From contig SCPW01000389.1 in the NCBI GenBank assembly GCA_004298605.1, forward strand, positions 1 through 7,998: DNA of 7,998 nt. The letters are read 5' to 3'. The stretch comes from Gallionella sp. Its GTDB lineage: Bacteria; Pseudomonadota; Gammaproteobacteria; Burkholderiales; Gallionellaceae. Under the pieces are notes generated by a model. That model was not told where the DNA came from. It did not search any database and saw nothing but the letters and a program-made list of their open reading frames with translations. Positions 1-5,488 of the stretch are shown in pieces (positions within the stretch are counted from its first letter, which is position 1; each line of letters begins with the position of its first letter). The position numbers and the translations under genes are program-made.

Positions 1-52
1 GTTTATTGTGGGGGCGCGACGAATCACGCCCCTGCCGGCTTGTGCCATACCG

Positions 53-58
53 TATAAA
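53..58 (+). promoter_or_regulatory. Possible -10 element upstream of the 144-aa gene
   Basis: TATAAA at 53-58 matches a -10 hexamer closely, but no convincing -35 sits 16-18 bases upstream. It would give a leader of about 70 bases before the ATG at 133. The call rests on this hexamer alone. Confidence 0.25.
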
Positions 59-132
59 TGCTTTACATTTCCGGGCTGCCGTATCGGATAATTCACGCCC
101 ATCGGTCACTGAACAGATTAAAGGTAAACAAA

Positions 133-567
133 ATGTCTACAGAACAAAATTTGAAAACATATGAAGTCAACTTCATAACGGAAACGCTGCAACACGCGTT
201 TTACATAGGTTGCCCGGACACGGTCGATGCGGATACATTTGCGCACGCTGTCCTGCACTACTACGACATGCCGGCGGAATGGGGCAAAAAATTGGGGGTG
301 AAAAATATCGTTGAGATCGATTTCGACGAATGCCTGCCGGAATATTTGCATATAACCTTGCAGGGCAAGAAAGAATTGGCCATGTCGGAAGACGACCAGG
401 AATCGCACAAGGCCGTCAGAAAAATAATACAACAGGCCATAGACGATGAATTTATTCCGATGGCCATCTACGACCAGGAAAATAAGCTCATGACTGTCTA
501 TTCGACAAAAAAACAGGAAGTGGCGCCGCGGGCCGGCACGGCGGGGAATGTTCTGGATTTCGGGTAG
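133..567 (+). CDS. Hypothetical acidic protein, 144 aa
   Basis: I do not recognise this family and give it no function. The frame is open from position 58, but the ATG at 133 is the better start: it is preceded by AAAGG at 120-124 with 8 bases before the ATG, while the ATG at 58 has no ribosome site. The product begins MSTEQNLKTYEVNF, is rich in Asp and Glu, and shows no signal peptide, membrane helix or cysteine cluster (one Cys in the IGCPD stretch, one in DECLPEY). It looks like a small soluble cytoplasmic protein with mixed alpha/beta character and a flexible Gly/Ala-rich tail ending VLDFG. It converges on the M48 protease gene, with only 27 bases between the two stop codons. The codon pattern is less GC-biased than prfC or potABC. 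Real coding is likely from length, start context and protein-like composition, but no homology supports it. Confidence 0.72.
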   Translation: MSTEQNLKTYEVNFITETLQHAFYIGCPDTVDADTFAHAVLHYYDMPAEWGKKLGVKNIVEIDFDECLPEYLHITLQGKKELAMSEDDQESHKAVRKIIQQAIDDEFIPMAIYDQENKLMTVYSTKKQEVAPRAGTAGNVLDFG

Positions 568-592
568 GCGCGCAAACAACGCCTGGCGCGCC
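567..592. other. Short inverted repeat in convergent gap
   Basis: GGCGCGC at 567-573 is complementary to GCGCGCC at 586-592 with a 12-base loop. It sits between the stops of the 144-aa gene and the M48 gene. Neither side carries a T-run, so it is not a canonical intrinsic terminator, though a GC hairpin in a convergent gap could still pause polymerase. Confidence 0.3.
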
Positions 593-594
593 GC

Positions 595-1497
595 CTAATG
601 GCCGATATTTCCGGCCTCCTTTCCGGGCGGGGGTGGCACGCGTTCCATCGCGAGGCGTTTCATGTTCTCGACGCGCTCGTAACTGGACGGGTGCGAGCTT
701 AAAAAGGGAAGCAAATGCCCGCTTGAAACGGCGCCCAGTTTTTCCTGCAAGCGTACGGAACCCGATGGGTCGAAACCTGCGCGGACCATGTACTCGACCC
801 CGAGCCGGTCCGCCTCGCGTTCTTCTTCCCTCGAAAATTTGTTCGCGACCGGCGTTGTCGCAACATCCGCCACTTCCGGCGGAAACGGGATGCCGAACAT
901 GCCCAGCGCGAAACTCAGGGTGACCGAAGCGGCCATGCGGCTTTCTTCGCGGCTTTGCCGCAGACGCCCGTGATTCAAGTGCAGGTGGGCGAGCTCGTGG
1001 CCCATCAAGGCGGCCATCGCATCGCCATCCTGGCCGATGAGATTGACCATGCCAATGTTGACCGCGATGGCCGGGCCGCGTTGCGACACAAAAGAAAAGC
1101 CGTTCGGCTCGCTTCCTTCGGCGAGCAGAAGTTCGGCGCGCAATGAACCGGCAGCATTTTCTACCCGCTCTTTAATCCGGATCATTTGCCGGATATCGGC
1201 CGTGTTGACGCCAGCGGTAATTTTTCCGTCCGGCTTGTCCTTCAGTAAAACTGTGGGGTAGGGGAGAGAAGCCATCGCCGAGGCGTCCCAGAGCCTTTGG
1301 GGCTGGCTGGACGCGCACCCGGAAACAAGCGCAGCAAAAAGCAGGAGCGTGACTTTAGGAGCCGAGAAATAATAACTTGGACAATTATGGGTGTGCTGGC
1401 GGGATGCGCTGCAAGACGCCGGGCGCGCCGCATGGCCATTCCCTGCAAGCGACCGGCAACGCGGCAGCGCGCCCGCCAGCGCGGCCAGAATGTTCAA
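595..1497 (-). CDS. M48-family zinc metalloprotease, putative lipoprotein (5' end altered)
   Basis: This encodes a peptidase of the M48 family, resembling LoiP/YggG-type periplasmic lipoproteases that act in envelope protein quality control. Seen in the sequence (numbering from the TTG at 1497): zinc-binding HELAH at 167-171, the downstream glutamate of the third-ligand region in EREAD near 228, and HPSSYER at 269-275, a tail motif typical of LoiP/BepA-like proteins. A lipoprotein signal is visible as the hydrophobic run LLLFAALVSG followed by Cys61 (lipobox LVSGC) and ASSQ. The oddity is the 5' end. Residues 1-47 are encoded by an inverted-repeat element at 1355-1519, and the only conventional start in frame is a TTG inside its terminal repeat. 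A normal lipoprotein would start right before K48 (KVTLLL). The native start therefore seems lost, and the gene may be silent, poorly exported, or started at a non-standard codon. It lies downstream of nsrR on the same strand. Family assignment is firm; functionality is uncertain. Confidence 0.82.
   Translation of the reverse strand: MNILAALAGALPRCRSLAGNGHAARPASCSASRQHTHNCPSYYFSAPKVTLLLFAALVSGCASSQPQRLWDASAMASLPYPTVLLKDKPDGKITAGVNTADIRQMIRIKERVENAAGSLRAELLLAEGSEPNGFSFVSQRGPAIAVNIGMVNLIGQDGDAMAALMGHELAHLHLNHGRLRQSREESRMAASVTLSFALGMFGIPFPPEVADVATTPVANKFSREEEREADRLGVEYMVRAGFDPSGSVRLQEKLGAVSSGHLLPFLSSHPSSYERVENMKRLAMERVPPPPGKEAGNIGH
1355..1379 (+). repeat. Left terminal inverted repeat of the 165-bp element
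   Basis: This arm begins TTAGGAGCCGAG and ends AATAACTTG; it matches the reverse complement of 1495-1519 at all 25 positions. It encodes residues SYYFSAP of the extended M48 frame on the minus strand, directly before the lipoprotein signal. Confidence 0.9.
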
Positions 1498-1519
1498 GTT
1501 ATTATTTCTCGGCTCCTAA
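1495..1519 (-). repeat. Right terminal inverted repeat of the 165-bp element
   Basis: Reverse-complement partner of 1355-1379. It contains the nsrR stop codon (1516-1518 on the minus strand) and the TTG at 1495-1497 that would have to start the M48 frame. Confidence 0.9.
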
Positions 1520-1980
1520 GGCTGAACCGGAATATCTTTTCTGGTTATTTTTATGCCGGCAACGCGCGTCAGGGTCGCTGGTGTGCCGATCAAATCCGAC
1601 AACTGATATAAATCCAGCGTCGCAAAAAAATTCTTTTTGGCATCGGCCAATATCGACTTGAGGATGCAGGTCGACAACAGGGTGCAAGAGCTATTGCCCG
1701 CCTCGAAGCATTCCGCAATATCCAGGCTTTCTTCGGTGTTGCGCACCACATCGCCCAAGTTAATCATCCCCGCCGGGCGCGCCAGGCGCATTCCGCCCCC
1801 CTTGCCGCGCACGGTCTCGATATATCCGAGCATGGCCAGCTTGTGGACAATTTTCATCAGATGGTTTTCGGAAATGTCATGCGCCTCGGCAATTTCCCTG
1901 ATGGTTACCAGATGGTCGAGCCGCTCTCCCAGATACATGAGCGCGCGTAACGAGTAGTCGGTAAAACGGGTAAGCTGCAT
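1516..1980 (-). CDS. nsrR: NsrR, nitric-oxide-sensing Rrf2-family repressor
   Basis: The 154-aa product is an Rrf2-family winged-helix regulator of the NsrR type, an Fe-S cluster repressor that loses DNA binding when nitric oxide attacks the cluster and so derepresses NO-detoxification genes. The N-terminus MQLTRFTDYSLRALMYL and the wing motif RGKGGGMRLARP (about 58-69) are characteristic. The three cluster cysteines are present at 91, 99 and 105 (CFEAGNSSC and STC), the spacing of NsrR rather than the IscR pattern. The C-terminal half continues FFATLDLYQLSDLI, close to E. coli NsrR. The ATG at 1980 is preceded by GGGG eight bases upstream; the open frame further upstream lacks similarity and contains the promoter, so it is not used. 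The stop codon falls inside the 165-bp element, so the C-terminal end could have been changed by insertion, though the length is normal. It is transcribed divergently from prfC, with the M48 gene downstream. Confidence 0.92.
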   Translation of the reverse strand: MQLTRFTDYSLRALMYLGERLDHLVTIREIAEAHDISENHLMKIVHKLAMLGYIETVRGKGGGMRLARPAGMINLGDVVRNTEESLDIAECFEAGNSSCTLLSTCILKSILADAKKNFFATLDLYQLSDLIGTPATLTRVAGIKITRKDIPVQP

Positions 1981-2009
1981 AATCAAATCCCCAAATAAAT
2001 ACGCATGAC

Positions 2010-2031
2010 AAATATATCTTAACAAAGTATA
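2010..2031 (-). promoter_or_regulatory. nsrR promoter with possible NsrR half-site
   Basis: On the minus strand a -10-like TATACT lies at 2031-2026; no good -35 is seen (GGTTAA about 16 bases upstream is the best). Just downstream, AAGATATATTT at 2020-2010 differs by one or two bases from the NsrR half-site consensus (AAGATGYATTT). A second looser match, CATGCGTATTT, follows nearer the gene. A repressor here would cover the transcription start, consistent with autoregulation. This is inferred from motif likeness only. Confidence 0.4.
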
Positions 2032-2119
2032 GCCGGAATTTTTCGGCTTAACCGATCTATTCTTGCCGGGATGATTTCTGGTTGCAGGCCTTGCGACCGA
2101 AAATGCGCCGTGATGGCTC

Positions 2120-2137
2120 CCGCCCCACAAGGGGCGG
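2120..2137. other. GC stem-loop in the nsrR-prfC intergenic region
   Basis: CCGCCCC at 2120-2126 pairs with GGGGCGG at 2131-2137 around an ACAA loop. It has no T-run on either side, so it is not an intrinsic terminator. It lies in the 318-base divergent region between nsrR and prfC, which otherwise holds the nsrR promoter, the candidate prfC leader promoter and the terminator at 2227-2260; I see no protein-coding gene in this stretch. Confidence 0.4.
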
Positions 2138-2162
2138 CGGAAAGGTGTTGAATGCCGATTTC

Positions 2163-2260
2163 TGTTACTATTCGCGCCGGTTTCGGCGGTGGAGCCCCAA
2201 AGACCCCGCGCCGGGATAGCAGGTTCAAAAATGCCCACGCGAAAACGTGCGGGCATTTTT
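2163..2260 (+). ncRNA. Candidate short leader RNA or sRNA upstream of prfC
   Basis: An extended -10-like element, TG-T-TACTAT, lies at 2163-2171 with no well-spaced -35, predicting a start near 2178. A transcript from there would run through a small hairpin (CGCCG 2175-2179 with CGGCG 2184-2188, partly at the predicted 5' end) into the intrinsic terminator at 2227-2260, giving an RNA of roughly 80-85 bases. No coding gene on this strand lies between the nsrR start and the terminator, so the terminator needs some transcript to act on: either a free small RNA or an attenuated prfC leader. I do not recognise a known RNA family. The promoter call is weak. Confidence 0.25.
2227..2260 (+). terminator. 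Intrinsic terminator in the prfC leader
   Basis: AAAAATGCCC at 2227-2236 pairs with GGGCATTTTT at 2251-2260, with ACG/CGT (2237-2239 and 2246-2248) extending the stem around a CGAAAA loop; a GC bulge sits at 2249-2250. T-tracts follow on both strands, so it can act in either direction. It ends 38 bases before the prfC ATG, with no gene upstream on the same strand. Confidence 0.72.
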
Positions 2261-2298
2261 ATTTTCGCGCACTCCGTTACGCGCACAGAAAACAGTCC

Positions 2299-3942
2299 AT
2301 GGATAACTCTTCAGAAGAAACAGGCACCGGCGGCACATCGGCGAGCCCCGGGGGAAACGTGCGCGAAGTCAGGCGCCGCCGCACCTTCGCGATCATCTCC
2401 CACCCCGATGCGGGCAAGACCACGCTCACCGAAAAGCTGTTGCTGTTCGGCGGCGCGATCCAGATGGCGGGTACGGTCAAGGCGCGCAAGAGCGGTCGCC
2501 ACGCGACCTCGGACTGGCTGGAAATCGAAAAACAGCGCGGCATTTCTGTGGCCAGTTCGGTGATGCAATTCACCTATGACGACTGCGTAATCAACCTGCT
2601 CGACACCCCCGGCCACCAGGATTTTTCCGAAGACACCTATCGCGTACTGACCGCCGTGGACGCGGCAGTGATGGTGGTGGATGCCGCTAAAGGCGTGGAA
2701 GCGCAGACCATCAAGCTGCTCGAAGTGTGCCGTTTGCGCAACACGCCGATCATTACCTTCATCAACAAAATGGACCGCGAAGTGCGCGAGCCATTGGAAG
2801 TGCTGGACGAAATCGAGCAGGTGCTGAAAATCAAATGCGCGCCGGTAACCTGGCCGATCGGCATGGGCAAACGCTTTCAGGGCGTGTATCACTTGCTGAA
2901 TGACGAAGTGCTGCGTTTTTTGCCGGGCGAAGCCAAGGCCGGACAGGAGGTAGAAGTATTGCAAGGGGCGCAGATCGACCAGCTCGCGGCACAGTGTCCG
3001 AGCGAGATGCGGACCATGCGCGATGAGGCCGAGTTAATTGGCGGTGCGGGCGCATCATTCGATTTGCAGGAATTCCTGCGCGGCCAGCAATCGCCGGTAT
3101 TCTTCGGCTCGGGCATCAACAACTTCGGCGTGCGCGAAGTGCTGCGCGCGCTGGTGGACTGGGCGCCCGCGCCGCTGCCGCGCGCCACCGATGTGCGCAT
3201 CGTGCAGCCCACCGAACCGGCCTTCACCGGCTTCGTGTTCAAAATCCAAGCCAACATGGACCCGAACCACCGCGACCGCATCGCCTTCCTGCGCGTCTGT
3301 TCCGGCCGCTACAGCTCGGGCATGAAAGTCAAACATCGCCGCACCGGCAAGGAAATGAAACTCGCCAATGCGGTGACGTTCATGGCCAACGAGCGCACCC
3401 GCATGGACGAAGCTTACGCGGGCGACATCATCGGCGTACACAACCACGGACAGTTGCAAATCGGCGACGTGCTCACCGAAGGCGAGGCGCTCACCTTCAA
3501 GGGCATCCCCTATTTTGCGCCGGAACTGTTCAGCCGCGCGCGCCTGCGCGATCCGATGAAGGCCAAGCAACTGGAAAAAGGCTTGCGCCAGTTGGGCGAA
3601 GAAGGTGCGGTACAGGTATTTTCGCCGCTGGTGGATAACACCCCGCTGATCGGCGCGGTCGGCCAGTTGCAGTTTGAAGTGGTCGAGCATCGCCTGAAAT
3701 CCGAATACGGCGTGGACGCGGTATTCGAGCGCGCCGGCATCCACACCGCACGCTGGGTGACCTGCCCCGACGCGGCGCACCTCAACGAATTCGTCAAAGC
3801 CAACCAGAACCGCCTGGCCAAGGACGTGGACGGCAACTACGCCTACCTCGCCGACACCGGCGTGAACCTGCGCCTCGCGATGGAACGCTGGCCGAAAGTG
3901 CAGTTCCACGCCACCCGCGAGCATGGGCAGCAGTTGGGGTAA
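2299..3942 (+). CDS. prfC: Peptide chain release factor 3 (RF3)
   Basis: RF3 is a ribosome-associated GTPase that removes RF1/RF2 after peptide release, recycling them in the cytoplasm. The protein aligns by eye along its whole length with E. coli RF3. Visible GTPase motifs are P-loop SHPDAGKTT at 34-42, switch I EKQRGIS at 77-83, G3 DTPGHQDF at 102-109 and G4 NKMDR at 156-160. RF3-specific stretches follow: [37 protein letters not shown], and a C-terminus VQFHATREH as in E. coli. From the ATG at 2299 the product is 547 aa, somewhat longer than the usual ~530, with a Gly/Ser-rich N-terminus. An in-frame GTG at 2359, preceded by GGGGGAAAC, would give 527 aa and a better ribosome site; the start is therefore uncertain while the rest is firm. 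It is monocistronic here: divergent from nsrR and convergent with the PEP-CTERM gene. Confidence 0.97.
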   Translation: MDNSSEETGTGGTSASPGGNVREVRRRRTFAIISHPDAGKTTLTEKLLLFGGAIQMAGTVKARKSGRHATSDWLEIEKQRGISVASSVMQFTYDDCVINLLDTPGHQDFSEDTYRVLTAVDAAVMVVDAAKGVEAQTIKLLEVCRLRNTPIITFINKMDREVREPLEVLDEIEQVLKIKCAPVTWPIGMGKRFQGVYHLLNDEVLRFLPGEAKAGQEVEVLQGAQIDQLAAQCPSEMRTMRDEAELIGGAGASFDLQEFLRGQQSPVFFGSGINNFGVREVLRALVDWAPAPLPRATDVRIVQPTEPAFTGFVFKIQANMDPNHRDRIAFLRVCSGRYSSGMKVKHRRTGKEMKLANAVTFMANERTRMDEAYAGDIIGVHNHGQLQIGDVLTEGEALTFKGIPYFAPELFSRARLRDPMKAKQLEKGLRQLGEEGAVQVFSPLVDNTPLIGAVGQLQFEVVEHRLKSEYGVDAVFERAGIHTARWVTCPDAAHLNEFVKANQNRLAKDVDGNYAYLADTGVNLRLAMERWPKVQFHATREHGQQLG

Positions 3943-3948
3943 TTACTA

Positions 3949-3978
3949 TGGAGTTCGCGGACACGTCAGCGCACTCCA
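3949..3978 (+). terminator. Stem-loop after prfC, possible weak terminator
   Basis: TGGAGTTCGC at 3949-3958 pairs with GCGCACTCCA at 3969-3978 with one mismatch and a 10-base loop, starting six bases after the prfC stop. Only scattered T residues follow (ATTGTCTTTG), so it is a weak intrinsic terminator at best. Confidence 0.4.
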
Positions 3979-4003
3979 ATTGTCTTTGATCTTTACAGCC
4001 AAG

Positions 4004-4044
4004 AAAAACTGCGGCATGTCCCCAATGCCACCATTGGGCGTGCC
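4004..4044 (-). terminator. Terminator of the PEP-CTERM gene
   Basis: Read on the minus strand, GGCACG (4044-4039) pairs with CATGCC (4018-4013), and CCCAAT with ATTGGG inside it, around a six-base loop. After a short spacer there is a TTTTT run at 4008-4004. It begins about 15 bases beyond the stop of the minus-strand gene ending at 4060, fitting an intrinsic terminator. Confidence 0.6.
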
Positions 4045-4059
4045 TTTAATGCAGTTTCG

Positions 4060-4791
4060 TCAATTAGCGCCGTATGCGTCGCGGCTGCTGCGGCGCAGGG
4101 CAGCGAGGCCCGCAAGGCCGATGATGATAAGGGCAAGCGGTGCGGGTTCAGGGGCTGCGGCGCTGGCGCGCAAGCTGAAGGAGAAAATACCGGCGGACGC
4201 CGCAAGGTCGGCGTCGGTGAGTTGCGGCTGCTCGGGTATGCCCAAGAACATGCTCATCATGGGTGTAGAGACGTTGACTTGGCTGCCGACCAAGTCGAAG
4301 GTTGTACCGTCGAAGCTGCCTTGATACTCGAACCAAGGACCTAGCATCATGCAGCCGCAGATGAAGGAGTTGCCGTAGAACGGGTCCGACCAGCCAACCC
4401 ACTCACTTCTTTCCACTGCAACGCCAGTGCGTGTGACGAATGAAGGCAGAAAAAAGCCGGTGTAGGCAGGAGTGTTCGTCTGGACCGCGACGTTCGACAG
4501 ATTGAGATGTGAGACCATCGGAACGAAAGGTGAAACCTCCTCGCCCAGTGTGAAACTTCCGCTGAGGCTGAACCGCTGCGTTGTCCAGCTCAAAGCCCAG
4601 TCAAAGGTTGGCGGGGGTAGCGGCTGGGTGGGGTCGGATATCCCGACGAAATAGCTGGGCTGTGATGTCCAGACCGGAACCAGCGCATCCACGTAGCTAG
4701 CCGCAGAGTCAATCAGGTATGTGGGGGCTGCTTGGGCAGCGCAGGGGATAAGAGCTGCAGCTAGACCGACGGAGTAAAGCGTTTTCTTCAT
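4060..4791 (-). CDS. PEP-CTERM sorting-domain protein
   Basis: The 243-aa product is an exported protein of the PEP-CTERM/exosortase system of Gram-negative, biofilm-forming bacteria. Its N-terminus MKKTLYSVGLAAALIPCAAQA is a signal peptide with an AQA cleavage site near residue 21. The C-terminus has the tripartite sorting signal: PEP at 214-216, a hydrophobic helix at about 217-232 (LALIIIGLAGLAALR) and basic RRSSR from 233. EpsH/exosortase would be expected to cleave near PEP; none is encoded in this window. The middle region is rich in Ser, Thr, Phe and Trp, of predicted beta type, and matches no named domain I know; a CGC triplet near residue 145 could coordinate a metal or form a disulfide, but that is speculation. 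Its ATG is preceded by GGGA eight bases upstream. Codon use is less GC-rich than prfC, as is common for this variable class. A terminator follows. Confidence 0.87.
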   Translation of the reverse strand: MKKTLYSVGLAAALIPCAAQAAPTYLIDSAASYVDALVPVWTSQPSYFVGISDPTQPLPPPTFDWALSWTTQRFSLSGSFTLGEEVSPFVPMVSHLNLSNVAVQTNTPAYTGFFLPSFVTRTGVAVERSEWVGWSDPFYGNSFICGCMMLGPWFEYQGSFDGTTFDLVGSQVNVSTPMMSMFLGIPEQPQLTDADLAASAGIFSFSLRASAAAPEPAPLALIIIGLAGLAALRRSSRDAYGAN

Positions 4792-5024
4792 TGGAGTGTC
4801 CCGGTTAATAGATGCTGTGCTGAAACGATAGTAGAAAGCAACATTTGCGCCGCCCTCGTGATCGTTTTTTTGCTCAATGACTTATCGGTAAGTACCGTTG
4901 CCACGAACCGTTGCATGTAAAAATTTCCGACAAGCTCGAAGCCAGCTAATGGCAGGGCCAATGCGGAATAATCGTGAACCTCAATTCTATTTTCCCTTCC
5001 CCATTCATGTAACGCGGCGGCCAC
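4788..5024 (-). CDS. Doubtful 78-codon frame upstream of the PEP-CTERM gene
   Basis: This frame starts with GTG at 5024 and its TGA overlaps the ATG of the PEP-CTERM gene by four bases (ATGA at 4791-4788), an arrangement typical of coupled genes. The product (MAAALHEWGRENRIEVHDYS...) has no motif I recognise, and no clear ribosome site precedes the GTG. The same frame stays open upstream to a TGA at 5043-5045, running into the vapC relic, so it may equally be the tail of an eroded gene or a chance frame in an intergenic stretch of about 240 bases. I would not assign a function. Confidence 0.25.
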   Translation of the reverse strand: MAAALHEWGRENRIEVHDYSALALPLAGFELVGNFYMQRFVATVLTDKSLSKKTITRAAQMLLSTIVSAQHLLTGTLQ

Positions 5025-5035
5025 GAATACCTTGG

Positions 5036-5325
5036 CTAACCATCATTCTTGATCCAGTCAACGGCCACAAGCTTGGGGACACGCTTAAACTCCCGCGTAT
5101 TATTCGTGACCAATGTCAGTTGTTGCGGCTGGTTGCGCTCAGCCATGAAGTCGGGAGTGAATTGTCCGGGCTATCCAGTGGGGAATCCCAGGAATGCGCA
5201 GCCGGTATGAGCACGACCGCATTGCCGGTTTTTTTGATGAAGACCTTTCCGCCTTCGAAGCGGAATTCTTTTGGCAGTCTGACGGCCTGGCTCTGTCCAT
5301 TTTGGAACAATTTAGCGGTTTTCAT
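5036..5325 (-). pseudogene. vapBC toxin-antitoxin relic: vapB frameshifted and fused to vapC 3' end
   Basis: The locus begins as a normal VapB antitoxin: MKTAKLFQNGQSQAVRLPKE, the AbrB/MazE-type DNA-binding fold that represses its own operon and neutralises the VapC RNase. As read, the frame from ATG 5325 gives 69 aa and ends at 5116 in an aberrant tail (SLPTSWLSATSRNN). Adding one base near 5160-5165 restores the family tail FTPDFMAERNQPQ. That restored frame continues without a break into LTLVTNNTREFKRVP and WIKNDG, ending at TAG 5036; this is the C-terminal end of a VapC PIN-domain toxin. So nearly all of vapC, including its acidic catalytic residues, has been deleted, leaving an in-frame vapB-vapC scar of 290 bases, later frameshifted. 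The toxin cannot be active; the DNA-binding half of VapB could still be made. The GGGGG ahead of the ATG is a plausible ribosome site. Confidence 0.85.
5116..5325 (-). CDS. vapB: Truncated VapB-like antitoxin frame within the relic
   Basis: This is the part of the relic still readable as one 69-aa protein. Residues 1-40 (MKTAKLFQNG to VVLI) keep the swapped-hairpin DNA-binding domain, and SWDS at 45-48 starts the VapC-binding tail. From about residue 55 the reading frame departs from the family, so toxin neutralisation would be lost while operator binding might persist. It is included as a possible residual product, not as a working antitoxin. Confidence 0.55.
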   Translation of the reverse strand: MKTAKLFQNGQSQAVRLPKEFRFEGGKVFIKKTGNAVVLIPAAHSWDSPLDSPDNSLPTSWLSATSRNN

Positions 5326-5384
5326 GATGCCCCCGGCCAGCGAAGTATATCTTGTTGGCGCATATTCAATTGCATCGTTGTCGA

Positions 5385-5414
5385 TCGTGCTGTGAGGGGT
5401 TCGTGCTGTGAGGG
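5385..5414. repeat. Tandem 14-bp direct repeat between vapB relic and potA
   Basis: TCGTGCTGTGAGGG occurs at 5385-5398 and again at 5401-5414, two bases apart. It lies about 75-105 bases upstream of the potA ATG and 60-90 bases upstream of the vapB start on the other strand. It could be a regulator-binding pair or a slippage product; the sequence does not decide between them. Confidence 0.6.
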
Positions 5415-5488
5415 ATATCGCGTCGCAGCCTTGAAGGCCAATATCGGTTAGAGTAAGGTTGCACATCCAGACTTGCGGTTAGCACGAT

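Larger units (their letters stand above)
1355..1519. mobile_element. 165-bp MITE-like element with 25-bp perfect terminal inverted repeats
   Basis: Positions 1355-1379 and 1495-1519 are perfect inverted complements of one another over 25 bases (outer end TTAGGAGCCGAG, inner end AATAACTTG). The 115-base interior is GC-rich and holds a second, nested imperfect stem: CTGGCGGG 1396-1403 with 1472-1479, and GCGCTGC 1406-1412 with 1464-1470. The whole unit could extrude as a long cruciform or fold as one long RNA hairpin. No transposase frame is present, so it would be non-autonomous. A TA dinucleotide follows the outer base at each end (1356-1357 and 1517-1518), compatible with a TA-target transposon such as the IS630/Tc1 type, but this is inference because TA lies within the repeat. 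I cannot name the parent IS family. Confidence 0.68.

Noticed and set aside
11..32. GGGGCG/CGCCCC stem-loop at the window start
   Set aside because: No T-run follows on either strand and the upstream context is cut off, so it cannot be called a terminator.
1297..1661. Plus-strand frames of about 100 codons through the inverted-repeat element
   Set aside because: Composition is Arg/Ala-rich with no motif; they exist because the element and flanking genes are GC-rich. No transposase domain is present.
2173..2214. CGCGCCGG repeated twice in the prfC leader
   Set aside because: Eight-base GC repeats are expected by chance in such sequence; no regular spacing or third copy.
2311..2964. 217-codon minus-strand frame opposite the prfC GTPase domain
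   Set aside because: Antisense shadow of prfC with His/Gln-rich composition and no recognisable motif or ribosome site.
3055..3924. Long open frame of 289 codons on the minus strand inside prfC
   Set aside because: It is antisense to a firmly identified prfC; its His/Val/Ala/Arg-rich composition is the usual shadow of GC-ending codons.
4898..5395. 165-codon plus-strand frame across the vapBC relic
   Set aside because: The minus strand has clear VapB and VapC homology over the same bases, so this is a shadow.
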